NCBI GenBank assembly: GCA_035627835.1
Contig: DASPKX010000123.1
Location: 1 to 9,323, forward strand
Origin: DASPKX01 sp035627835
GTDB lineage: Bacteria > Verrucomicrobiota > Verrucomicrobiia > Limisphaerales > SXQI01
Length of the DNA: 9,323 nt
Direction of reading: 5' to 3'
This document shows positions 1 through 7,156 of the stretch, piece by piece. Under the pieces are notes generated by a model that did not search any database, had not been told where the DNA came from, and worked only from the letters and a program-made list of their open reading frames with translations. Position 1 is the first letter of the stretch, and each line of letters starts with the position of its first letter. A program made the position numbers and the translations under genes.

Positions 1-801
1 TTCGACGAGTTTGGGCAGGCGCGCGTAGGCTTCGACGAGGTCGTCGCCGTAGCCTTTAGGATGGGGCGAGGTGAAGCGGATGCGTTCGAGGCCTTCGATT
101 TCGTGGACGGCTTCGAGGAGCTGGACGAAAGCGGATTTGCCGTCGCGCGCGCCGATTTCGCGTTTGCCGAAGCTGGTGACGATTTGGCCGAGGAGGGTGA
201 TTTCGCGAACGCCTTGCGCAACGAGGCCGCGGCATTCTTCGACGATTTCGGCGATGGCGCGGCTGCGCTCCTGGCCGCGCGTGAAGGGGACGATGCAGAA
301 GGTGCAATGCTGGTTGCAGCCTTGCATGATGCTGACGAAGGCCGTGACTCCACCGTTGTTTTTCAACGAAAGCGGCAGATGCTCCTTGATGGCGCGTTCG
401 CTGCCTGCTTCCTCAGCGGTGTCGCAAATCGAGGACGCGCGACCCTGGACGAGATCATCCACGTAATCCGCCGCGCGATGATATTTTTGGGTGCCCAGGA
501 CCAGGCTCACGCTGGGAGCTTTCTCCATCAATTCAGCGCCGCGGCTCTGGGCCATGCATCCCATAAAACCAAGAACCACGTCGGGATTGGTCCGGCGCAA
601 CTCGGCGGACATCGTCTGCATTTTGCCGAGAGCTTTCACTTCGGCGAAATCGCGAACGCTGCAGGTGTTCAGGAGCACGACGTCCGCGCCCTTTTCCTGA
701 GGAGCCAAAGAATAGCCCTTAGCCATGAGCTGAGCGGCCACAGCTTCGCTGTCGCGCTCATTCATTTGGCAACCGTATGTTTTGATGAAAACAGAGGGCA
801 T
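1..801 (-). CDS. miaB: tRNA-2-methylthio-N6-dimethylallyladenosine synthase MiaB (N-terminal 267 codons, runs off left edge)
   Basis: MiaB is a cytoplasmic radical SAM methylthiotransferase that adds a methylthio group to isopentenyl-adenosine at position 37 of tRNAs reading UNN codons. Reading the minus strand from ATG at 801 gives an uninterrupted frame to the window edge. The N-terminal UPF0004 domain starts with TYGCQMNERDSE (Cys11) and carries NTCSVRD (Cys47) and GFMGCMAQ (Cys82), the three cysteines that bind the auxiliary cluster. The radical SAM domain follows with GCNQHCTFCIVPFTRG, a CxxxCxxC motif at Cys162, Cys166 and Cys169. YGCQMN favours MiaB over RimO or MtaB. The conserved block usually reading GQNVNSYG is GQIVTSFG here (residues 205-212). 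The rest of the barrel and the TRAM domain lie outside the window; full-length MiaB is about 440-480 residues. A GGCGGA stretch a few bases upstream may be the ribosome binding site. The gene diverges from the TPR gene. Confidence 0.95.
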   Translation of the reverse strand, partial: MPSVFIKTYGCQMNERDSEAVAAQLMAKGYSLAPQEKGADVVLLNTCSVRDFAEVKALGKMQTMSAELRRTNPDVVLGFMGCMAQSRGAELMEKAPSVSLVLGTQKYHRAADYVDDLVQGRASSICDTAEEAGSERAIKEHLPLSLKNNGGVTAFVSIMQGCNQHCTFCIVPFTRGQERSRAIAEIVEECRGLVAQGVREITLLGQIVTSFGKREIGARDGKSAFVQLLEAVHEIEGLERIRFTSPHPKGYGDDLVEAYARLPKLVE

Positions 802-821
802 ATTCCGCCGAATCGGGCCGC

Positions 822-849
822 AAGTTACGCCAGCAGGGGACATTTTCAA
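822..849 (-). promoter_or_regulatory. weak sigma70-like promoter candidate for miaB
   Basis: On the minus strand TTGAAA (849-844) and TAACTT (827-822) are separated by 16 bases and lie just upstream of the miaB start at 801. The -35 box is close to consensus but the -10 box matches at only about three of six positions. The location fits, the sequence support is weak, and the call rests on position as much as on match. Confidence 0.2.
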
Positions 850-859
850 AGAGTTTTGA
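846..859. repeat. 14-base inverted repeat in the divergent intergenic region
   Basis: TCAAA-gagt-TTTGA forms perfect 5-base arms around a 4-base spacer. It is an AT-rich patch in otherwise GC-rich DNA, between the start of miaB and the start of the TPR gene, and overlaps the candidate miaB -35 box. It could be an operator for the divergent pair. Arms this short occur by chance fairly often, so this is a possible site only. Confidence 0.25.
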
Positions 860-950
860 GACCGTGAATCTACGCCTCACCGGGTCGCGTGTCTGGCCTT
901 GCGGAGTCGCGCTCGACGCCAGGAAACCGGATGGAGTATGCTCCCTTTTG

Positions 951-2528
951 ATGCTTTGGCCGCGAATGCTCCTGCTAGGCTTAATGGCAATAGCTGCCCA
1001 TGCATTGCCTCGAGCCCCCGTTGAGGAGCAGTTGCGGCGACTGATTACACTTCCCGCAACGCCACTTGGCCTGTCCGTCGAATTCGATCCTGAGCATGGG
1101 ATCACCCTGTGGGATCCCTTCGATCCGCGAAAAGCAATCACTGAAGCCTTAAAGGATGCCACCGGCGCCGCTGAACGTGATCCCCTTAGAGCGATTGATC
1201 TCGCGGAAGCGTATCTTCAAACCGGTGATGCCACTCGCGCACGGCAATTGCGCAACAAAGCCCGAGCGCTTGCGGAGCAAGAGCTGAGCGCAGCGGGCAG
1301 CGCCCGGCTCGCTGCGCTGGCGCGCGTGTTCCTGGCCGCTGGCGAGGTGGAGGAGGCGGAGACGATTTGCAGGCGCGCCCTTGGGCACGGGAGTGTCAGC
1401 GCCGAGACGCTCGTTGCAGCAGGAGGCGTGTATCGCGACTGCGCAATGGCTTTGTTGAGGAAAAGCAACAGCCTTCGCCAGCCACTGCGCGGACGTTTAG
1501 ACGCGATGGCTCACCGGCCACCTTCCTTTGAACTTCGAGAGAGAGCAAACCGGTTGTTGGCGGAAGCCGCCAATTGCCATGAGCAAGCGTTCAAGAAAGC
1601 TCCAGAGAACGCAGAAGCGCTTCTTAAAAAGGCAATGTTTCTGGCCTCTCGCAGCATGATCGAAAGGGCTTTGGATGGCTTAGGCAGTATTGAGAGCAGA
1701 AAACTTCCAGTGGTGATACTGCCGCCCGAAGCAGTCAGCGCTCTCAATCGAGCAGCCGAACTTGCCCCGGAGAATGTTCACATTGTGAGCTTGGCCGCGA
1801 TCCTTCCCACGCTGGCCAGGGTTGAGGAAGCGATCGTTGAACAGCTTTCAACGGGAATCCCTTCGCGAGGCTGCTGGCCCGGGCTTTCTATGAAGGCAAG
1901 AGAGAACGCAGCAGCAGCGATCAGTCGCCTCCAGCAGCTCCGGTCGCGCTCAGATGATTCAGTGAGAGTGGCCGCTGCTGAGCGCCTGGCGGTGATCCAG
2001 ACAATCCTGTTCGGCCATAGCGAAGCATTGTCGGACCAAATCAACGAGCTGGCGCGTCGAAGCGAAGCTCCGCTTATCTTGCACAGGCTGGCGCTCGCCA
2101 GCGCGGAAGAGCGCGGCGCGGCGGACGAAGCTCTGCGGGCTGCTGATGAGTGGCTGGCAAAGGAGCCGAGCCCAACAGCGGAGTACGCTCGCGCGCGAGC
2201 GCTGACGCAGCTCGGGCGCAAAGCCGAGGCGGTCAGCACACTTCAATCAGCGCTGCGCCGCTCGCCTAATGATGGCCTATTGAACTTTGGCTATGCGGCG
2301 GCTTTGATGATGGACGAGAGTTCGTTCTGGCGCGCGCGAGAGCCCTTAAGCAAGGCGCACGACGCCATCCGAGCTGGCATTGCTTTGTCAGAGCTTCGCG
2401 TCCTTCAAAGCATCTACTTCGCGCTGAGCGGCGATCACACAACGGCTCGCCGAATATTGGAGTCGCTGGCGCGTGATCCAGCGAGCAGAAAGCATGCAGA
2501 AGCCGCGCTGGAGTTGATTGGCATTTGA
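951..2528 (+). CDS. Secreted TPR-repeat protein of unknown function
   Basis: I do not recognise a named family. I chose ATG at 951 because it opens directly into a signal peptide (MLWPRMLLLGLMAIAAHA, likely cut before LPRAP), giving 525 residues. The frame is open back to GTG at 864, which would add 29 residues with no signal-like character. No good Shine-Dalgarno separates the two; a GGAG lies 14 bases before 951. The rest is mostly alpha-helical and Ala/Leu/Glu/Arg rich. TPR-like helix pairs, numbered from 951, fall at about 79-110, 118-143, 204-237, 376-409, 410-442 (ALTQLGRKAEAVSTLQSAL, the clearest) and 480-516. An Ala-rich helical stretch without clear repeats lies between them. No catalytic motif or C-terminal membrane anchor is visible. 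TPRs usually mediate protein contacts, so a periplasmic or envelope scaffold is a reasonable guess. The gene is a lone plus-strand unit, divergent from miaB and convergent with glnE, with its own probable terminator. Confidence 0.8.
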   Translation: MLWPRMLLLGLMAIAAHALPRAPVEEQLRRLITLPATPLGLSVEFDPEHGITLWDPFDPRKAITEALKDATGAAERDPLRAIDLAEAYLQTGDATRARQLRNKARALAEQELSAAGSARLAALARVFLAAGEVEEAETICRRALGHGSVSAETLVAAGGVYRDCAMALLRKSNSLRQPLRGRLDAMAHRPPSFELRERANRLLAEAANCHEQAFKKAPENAEALLKKAMFLASRSMIERALDGLGSIESRKLPVVILPPEAVSALNRAAELAPENVHIVSLAAILPTLARVEEAIVEQLSTGIPSRGCWPGLSMKARENAAAAISRLQQLRSRSDDSVRVAAAERLAVIQTILFGHSEALSDQINELARRSEAPLILHRLALASAEERGAADEALRAADEWLAKEPSPTAEYARARALTQLGRKAEAVSTLQSALRRSPNDGLLNFGYAAALMMDESSFWRAREPLSKAHDAIRAGIALSELRVLQSIYFALSGDHTTARRILESLARDPASRKHAEAALELIGI

Positions 2529-2555
2529 ACGCTGCGTCACTTGCGCCGCGTTTTT
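2528..2555 (+). terminator. Probable intrinsic terminator of the TPR gene, embedded in the 3' end of glnE
   Basis: On the plus strand AACGC-T-GCG (2528-2536) pairs with CGC-C-GCGTT (2544-2552) around the 7-base loop TCACTTG. This gives eight base pairs with one T/C mismatch, followed by TTTTT at 2551-2555. The hairpin starts at the last base of the TPR stop codon. Its loop covers the glnE stop codon, and its 3' arm and T-run encode the last residues of GlnE (KTRRK) on the other strand. The minus strand has the same stem but no T-run after it, so it favours plus-strand termination. The T-run is short, so efficiency is uncertain. Confidence 0.5.
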
Positions 2556-5524
2556 GAAATGGTTTTCTTGAGCGTTGGCGCCTTTTGTGCGGGCAAAGCC
2601 TTACCCCGAAAAACCCGCTCGTAAACGCGCCGGATGTTTTGGCGGCATTGATCCACCGTTTGGAAGAAGGTGGCCGCATCGCGAAAACCGCAGCGCACCG
2701 CCACGCGATATTGAGGCGCAGGATCATCCGGAAGGGTCGCCTCGGATTCGAAGCTCCACCGTCGCAGAATGCCTTCGATCTGCACGAGGCGCAGAAACTC
2801 CTGCTCCAGCAGATGGCCGTCAGCTGCCGGCAAAAGCGTAGTTCCTGTGCCGCGTTCAATGGCCTTCGCAGTGTTCGGCTGATGCCAACCTTCTTTAAGC
2901 GCCACGGCTTGGGCGATGAACTCGGCGTCAATCAACCCGCCGGCGCCGGTCTTAATCGCGAGCCGCTGTTTACCAGTGGGCGTTCGCTCCGTCTCGATGC
3001 GCATCCGCATGCGGTCAATTTCGGCGAGCCATTCACCACTATGCGCAGCCACTTTTGGAGCCCCGCTGAAATCCGCGAGTTCCGTGGCCAGCTTCACGAA
3101 AGCTGCGCCGGTTTTCTCATCTCCCGCCACATGGCGAGCGCGTGTGAGCGCCTGGATCTCCCAGAGCATTGCTCGGCTGCGGTAATATTCCCGGTGCGAG
3201 CCCAGCGTGTTTACCAGAAGGCCCTTCTCGCCGTCAGGTCGAAGTCGCGCGTCCAGCTCGAATGTGGCGCCATGCTCGGTTCGCGCTGTCATCATTTCGC
3301 GCAGCTCAGCCGCGACTTTCTGCAGTTTCGGAAGATTCTGCACGTTATCGGGGCAGACGAACACAACGTCCAAATCCGACCCATACACCAGCTCCTCACC
3401 TCCCAGTTTGCCCAAACCGATCACCGCAAACGGCGGGCTCTTGAAGCCATTGCGCTTGGAGCAGACCTCTAAGCTGTATTCGAGCACAGCTTCAGCGAGG
3501 TCCGTCAGTTCTGCTTCACTTTGGAACAGGTTGCTTAATCCGACAATCTCGCGCAGTCCGATGCGCATCAGTTCGGCCTGGAAATACCGACGCAGCCAGA
3601 GCTGTTGGTCCTTGTCGCTTTTGCCGTAGCCGAGTTCCTCGAGCATGATCGCGCGAGTCTTCTTCCGCCGGATGTGGCCGGTCTGCTCCAGAGTGTCGAT
3701 GAGGTCCGGCGTTTGAATGGCGACTTCAGCCAGGAATTCAGAGCGATCGAACACGAACACCAGGAGCTTAAACAGCGATGGGTTCGAATTCCAGGCATCG
3801 AACAAGGTGGATCGAGCGCCATACCGAGCGACGAAACTGTCCAGCCGCGCGAGAACGCGATCGGGGTCCGACAGCGGGATCTCGGGATAGGGCTTGGAAT
3901 TGTCTTTGCGTGGGCACCAATCGAGGAGCTGCCGGATCAAAGCCATTCCCGCTTCAATCGTGCGACTGGAGAGGTGCCCGAAGCCTGGCCCATGCACGAA
4001 CTCGCGTGCCAGGCGGCAGGCTTTCGCGGGGTCGAGGAATGAGTGGTTCTCAAAGATCGCGGTCCATTTTTCGGTGGAATCAAAATCTATCGGCAACGCG
4101 TCCTCATTCGAACGCGCTGGGTATATATGAAGGTCGTAAATTCGCCGGACCGCGGATCGATATCCGTCGAGAGCGGACTCAAAAGCCTTCCGTGTGTCGA
4201 AGCCCATCAACCGCGCCAGCCGCTCCTGCACCGCTCTGTCGTCGGGAATGGTATGCGTTTGCCGGTTGTCCTCCATCTGGAGGCGGTGCTCGACGTTGCG
4301 CAAGAACTCGTAAGCAGTGGCCAGATGTGACGCTGCGCCTTGATCCAGCAGCTCATATTTCACGAGCTTCTCCAGCGTCGGCAACGTTTGGGAGCCTTGC
4401 AGGAACGGCATCCGGCCGGCGTGGATGAGTTGAAGAGTCTGCGCGACGAACTCAATCTCGCGAATTCCGCCGCGCCCAAGCTTCACGTTTCGGTCAAGCT
4501 CGCCGCTTTTCACAACTTCGTTCTCGATCCGTTGTTTGGTGAGCGCGACTTCATTCGGGATGTTCTGCGCCAGGGAGCGCGGATACCGGAACGGCTGGAT
4601 CATCTCCAGGAACTCGGCACCGAGCGCGGCGTTGCCCGCGACGGGCCGCGTCTTGATGAGCATCATGCGCTCCCAGGTCTGGCCGGCTTGCGCGTAATAG
4701 ATTTCGTAGCTCCCGATGGAGCGGGCGAGCGGGCCGTTCTTGCCTTCGGGACGGAGCCGCATATCGATGCGGTACAGCGAGCCTTCCGGAGTTAACCGAG
4801 TCAGCTCGTTGATCATCATCTCGCAAAGCAGCTTGAACCATTGGTAATTGGGAATGCCTTTGCCTGTGGCAGTTTTTCCGCGAGGGGGTGTTTTGAAGGA
4901 GGCGCCATCCTCAGTGTAAACGAAAAGCAAATCCGCGTCGGAACTGTAGTTTAGCTCCTGGCCGCCGAGCTTGCCCATGCCGAGCACAGCGAACGCGGTC
5001 GGCTGCCATTTGCCATCTGGATCCGGGTGATACGGCGCGCCCCAGCGCTCAACCAACTGATTCCAGCACAGGCCGTAAACGGCCTGCAAACAAGCGTCCG
5101 CCAGGTTCGAGAGTTCGCGCGTGAGTTCCGTGACGTTCGTTAACCCTCCCAAATCGCGCGCGGCGATGCGGAAGATCTGGCGCTGTTTCCACCGGCGCAG
5201 TTCGCGGAACGCGCTGCTGTATTCTTTTGTTTGCAGGGCTGGCGTTAAGAACTGCGCCACATCGCGATTGATCCCTTGAGCTTGCCGCGGCTGCTTTAGC
5301 AGCTCGACATCTTTGATGTCGTCGAGCCACTCGGGATTGGCGAGCAGTTGCTCAGACAACGCGCGCGACCCGCTCAGGACCTGCGCAAGCACTCGGCGAC
5401 TCTCATCGGAGAGGCTTTCGAGGAGTTCACGCGCAGAACCGCTGGAAAGATTGCGAAAGTATCGCTCCGCGCGCTCCGGGTCTGCGGAAGCCTTGATTGC
5501 TCGTTGCCACTCACGCTGGATCAT
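2537..5524 (-). CDS. glnE: Bifunctional glutamine synthetase adenylyltransferase / adenylyl-removing enzyme GlnE
   Basis: GlnE adenylylates glutamine synthetase to switch it off and removes the AMP by phosphorolysis to switch it on, under PII (GlnB) control. From ATG at 5524 the product has 995 residues, slightly longer than the E. coli enzyme (about 945). Both nucleotidyltransferase domains are present. The N-terminal removase domain has GMGKLGGQEL (from residue 182), SSDAD (Asp196, Asp198) and IDMRLRPEG (Asp254), followed by RGGIREIEF near 351-359. The C-terminal transferase domain has GLGKLGGEEL (from 703), GSDLD (Asp717, Asp719) and LDARLRPDG (Asp758). All expected metal-binding aspartates are intact, so both activities are probably functional. 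The C-terminus is Lys/Arg-rich. An in-frame ATG at 5554 would add ten residues (MLPPPLVSTI) and overlap fmt by 22 bases; I prefer 5524, 8 bp after the fmt stop, though neither start has a good Shine-Dalgarno. It appears to be the last gene of the minus-strand cluster. Confidence 0.95.
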   Translation of the reverse strand: MIQREWQRAIKASADPERAERYFRNLSSGSARELLESLSDESRRVLAQVLSGSRALSEQLLANPEWLDDIKDVELLKQPRQAQGINRDVAQFLTPALQTKEYSSAFRELRRWKQRQIFRIAARDLGGLTNVTELTRELSNLADACLQAVYGLCWNQLVERWGAPYHPDPDGKWQPTAFAVLGMGKLGGQELNYSSDADLLFVYTEDGASFKTPPRGKTATGKGIPNYQWFKLLCEMMINELTRLTPEGSLYRIDMRLRPEGKNGPLARSIGSYEIYYAQAGQTWERMMLIKTRPVAGNAALGAEFLEMIQPFRYPRSLAQNIPNEVALTKQRIENEVVKSGELDRNVKLGRGGIREIEFVAQTLQLIHAGRMPFLQGSQTLPTLEKLVKYELLDQGAASHLATAYEFLRNVEHRLQMEDNRQTHTIPDDRAVQERLARLMGFDTRKAFESALDGYRSAVRRIYDLHIYPARSNEDALPIDFDSTEKWTAIFENHSFLDPAKACRLAREFVHGPGFGHLSSRTIEAGMALIRQLLDWCPRKDNSKPYPEIPLSDPDRVLARLDSFVARYGARSTLFDAWNSNPSLFKLLVFVFDRSEFLAEVAIQTPDLIDTLEQTGHIRRKKTRAIMLEELGYGKSDKDQQLWLRRYFQAELMRIGLREIVGLSNLFQSEAELTDLAEAVLEYSLEVCSKRNGFKSPPFAVIGLGKLGGEELVYGSDLDVVFVCPDNVQNLPKLQKVAAELREMMTARTEHGATFELDARLRPDGEKGLLVNTLGSHREYYRSRAMLWEIQALTRARHVAGDEKTGAAFVKLATELADFSGAPKVAAHSGEWLAEIDRMRMRIETERTPTGKQRLAIKTGAGGLIDAEFIAQAVALKEGWHQPNTAKAIERGTGTTLLPAADGHLLEQEFLRLVQIEGILRRWSFESEATLPDDPAPQYRVAVRCGFRDAATFFQTVDQCRQNIRRVYERVFRGKALPAQKAPTLKKTISKTRRK

Positions 5525-5532
5525 AATGGTGC

Positions 5533-6510
5533 TTACGAGGGGAGGGGGAAGCATTCCCCATTTTGGACCCTCTTTCCTGCGAGATAATCACGGGCGGTCA
5601 TACGTTTGCCACCCTCGCGCTGAACCTCCAGCAGCCTCAATGAATCCTTGCCGCAAACGACGCGGAACTCCCCACCGTCCAACACGATCTGGCCCGGAAG
5701 ACCAGTGGCGGTGGGGGCGACTTCGGCTGAGTGGATCTTCAAACGCGCCTTGCTCGATGGCTCGAAAGTAAACGCCCCTGGCCACGGCGTGAAAGCCCGC
5801 AGCTCATTCCAGAGCTGGATTGCTGGCTTTCGCCAATCCAGGAAGCCATCCTCCTTCTTCACCTTGCGCGCGTAAGTGGCGCCTGTGGCTGGTTGCGGCT
5901 GCGGTAGGATTTTGCCGCGAACATACCCCGGGATTGTTTGGACCAGGAGGTCCGCCCCCAACGTGGCGAGTCGATCATGCAGAGTCGCGCCATTATCCTG
6001 CGGGGTGATCGGCGTCTCGACCTTGGTGAGCATGTCACCTGTATCGAGCCCGGCGTCCATCTTCATAATGGTCACTCCCGTCACTGGGTCTCCCTCCGCA
6101 ATGGCCCACTGAATGGGAGCGGCTCCACGGTGACGCGGAAGAAGGGAGGCATGCACATTCAGGCAGCCGAACCGGGGCACATCGAGAATGGATTGAGGAA
6201 GGATCTGCCCGTAAGCAGCGACGACGACGAGGTCGGGCGCAAGCTCGCGAAGGCGGTCCACGAAGTCCGAGGCCCGCGCTTTGATCGGCTGCAGAACGAG
6301 CAAGCCGGCTTCCAGCGCCTTCACTTTGACAGCAGAAGGGGCCAGCTTCAGGTCGCGGCCTTGCGGTTTATCGGGCTGCGTTACCACTGCGCTCACTTTA
6401 GCGAAAGGCGCTTTCAGAAGCGCTTCCAGCGAAACAGCAGCCAATGGCGCGGTGCCGAAGAAGACGATGTTCAGAGGTGATGGAATCGCGGGAGCGTCCA
6501 TCGCGATCAC
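5533..6510 (-). CDS. fmt: Methionyl-tRNA formyltransferase
   Basis: Fmt transfers the formyl group of 10-formyltetrahydrofolate to Met-tRNA(fMet), giving the initiator tRNA. The 325-residue product has the usual length. The N-terminal Rossmann-type formyltransferase domain begins with NIVFFGTAPLAA and holds the signature NVHASLLPRHRGAAPIQ. Catalytic Asn118 and His120 are followed by Asp156 in DAGLDTGDM; the His-Asp spacing of 36 equals that of E. coli Fmt. The loop reads PRHRG where PRWRG or PRYRG is common. The C-terminal OB-fold tRNA-binding domain starts around 210 with GATYARKVKKEDG, then RAFTPWPGAF. GTG at 6510 overlaps the stop of the upstream kinase gene as GTGA, suggesting translational coupling. 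ATG at 6501 is an equally possible start three codons in. Neither has a visible Shine-Dalgarno. glnE follows closely. Confidence 0.96.
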   Translation of the reverse strand: MIAMDAPAIPSPLNIVFFGTAPLAAVSLEALLKAPFAKVSAVVTQPDKPQGRDLKLAPSAVKVKALEAGLLVLQPIKARASDFVDRLRELAPDLVVVAAYGQILPQSILDVPRFGCLNVHASLLPRHRGAAPIQWAIAEGDPVTGVTIMKMDAGLDTGDMLTKVETPITPQDNGATLHDRLATLGADLLVQTIPGYVRGKILPQPQPATGATYARKVKKEDGFLDWRKPAIQLWNELRAFTPWPGAFTFEPSSKARLKIHSAEVAPTATGLPGQIVLDGGEFRVVCGKDSLRLLEVQREGGKRMTARDYLAGKRVQNGECFPLPS

Positions 6511-7094
6511 TGCGGAAGTTGGGCGATGATGCGGAGGATATCCCGCAGCACATTCACGGGCGATTGCACCGAATCGATGGTATGCACCAGGGACGGCCCG
6601 TAATAGTCGAGCACTGGGCGGGTCTCCTTCTCGTAAGTCTGCAGCCGAGTCTTAATCACCTCGAGATTTGCGTCATCGAGGCGGTTCTCGCGCAGAGCGC
6701 GCCGCTGAAGGCGCTCGATCAGCTTGGCGCGATCCGGGCAGGTGAGGTTGAACACGGCCTTAACATCCAGCGTGTCCTTGAGCATCTCGGCCTGATTTGG
6801 ATTTCGCGGGATGCCATCGAGGACCAGGGTGTCCTTATCCGGGTTAAACCGGCCCATCTGCTGGCTTTGCGAGATGCTTTGGCGCCAGAGTTTGATCGTG
6901 GTCTCATCAGGAACGAGTTCGCCGCGGCTGGAATATTCGATGTAAATGCGGCCCAGCTCGTTCTCGATGGTCAGGTTGCGGAACACATCGCCGCAGGCGC
7001 AGTGATAGAACTGCGGGATGTTCGAAATGATCTTTCCCTGGGTTCCTTTGCCCGCGCCAGGAGCGCCGAATAACAAAATTGTCCGATACTTCAT
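6507..7094 (-). CDS. adk: Adenylate kinase family nucleoside monophosphate kinase
   Basis: Enzymes of this family move a phosphate from ATP to a nucleoside monophosphate, usually AMP. The 195-residue product has the Walker A loop GAPGAGKGT (10-18, Lys16), the NMP-binding segment CGDVFR (Arg39), GELVPDE (58-64), LDGIPRN (92-98, Arg97) and the lid/core arginines RALRENRLDD (132-141) and RL (150-151). It lacks the zinc-finger-like long lid, so it is a short-lid form. Two substrate-site positions depart from canonical adenylate kinase: STGD is ACGD and DGFPRT is DGIPRN. The Asn after the Arg is typical of eukaryotic UMP/CMP kinases, so AMP specificity is likely but not certain. I chose ATG at 7094, with GAG seven bases upstream; a TTG at 7106 would add four residues. 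fmt begins inside its stop codon. The family call is secure; the symbol is provisional. Confidence 0.87.
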   Translation of the reverse strand: MKYRTILLFGAPGAGKGTQGKIISNIPQFYHCACGDVFRNLTIENELGRIYIEYSSRGELVPDETTIKLWRQSISQSQQMGRFNPDKDTLVLDGIPRNPNQAEMLKDTLDVKAVFNLTCPDRAKLIERLQRRALRENRLDDANLEVIKTRLQTYEKETRPVLDYYGPSLVHTIDSVQSPVNVLRDILRIIAQLPQ

Positions 7095-7156
7095 GGGTGG
7101 TCTCAACCCGCGTTACCCGGCCACTGTAAAGGAGAAGAGGAGGGGCGGCAAATCCG

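Noticed and set aside
61..867. 268-codon open frame on the plus strand
   Set aside because: It lies antisense to miaB, whose motifs are unmistakable. The frame is open because GC-rich codon use leaves few stops, and its translation shows no domain pattern.
758..1162. 134-codon minus-strand frame spanning the divergent region and the start of the TPR gene
   Set aside because: It overlaps the miaB start in another frame and the TPR signal peptide region, and the translation is low-information Ser/Arg-rich.
2585..3472. 295-codon plus-strand frame, with several others up to about 4800
   Set aside because: All are antisense shadows of glnE, which is complete with both catalytic domains. None has a plausible start signal or recognisable protein pattern.
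5938..7073. Plus-strand frames of 180 and 209 codons opposite fmt and the kinase gene
   Set aside because: Shadows of two well-supported enzymes; no motifs.
7125..7156. Purine-rich stretch on the plus strand (AAAGGAGAAGAGGAGG) resembling a strong ribosome binding site, and a small GCGG/CCGC hairpin beside it
   Set aside because: The plus-strand frame after it is a shadow of the envelope-protein gene. On the minus strand the hairpin has only four base pairs and is followed by a C-rich, not T-rich, tract, so it is not a convincing terminator.
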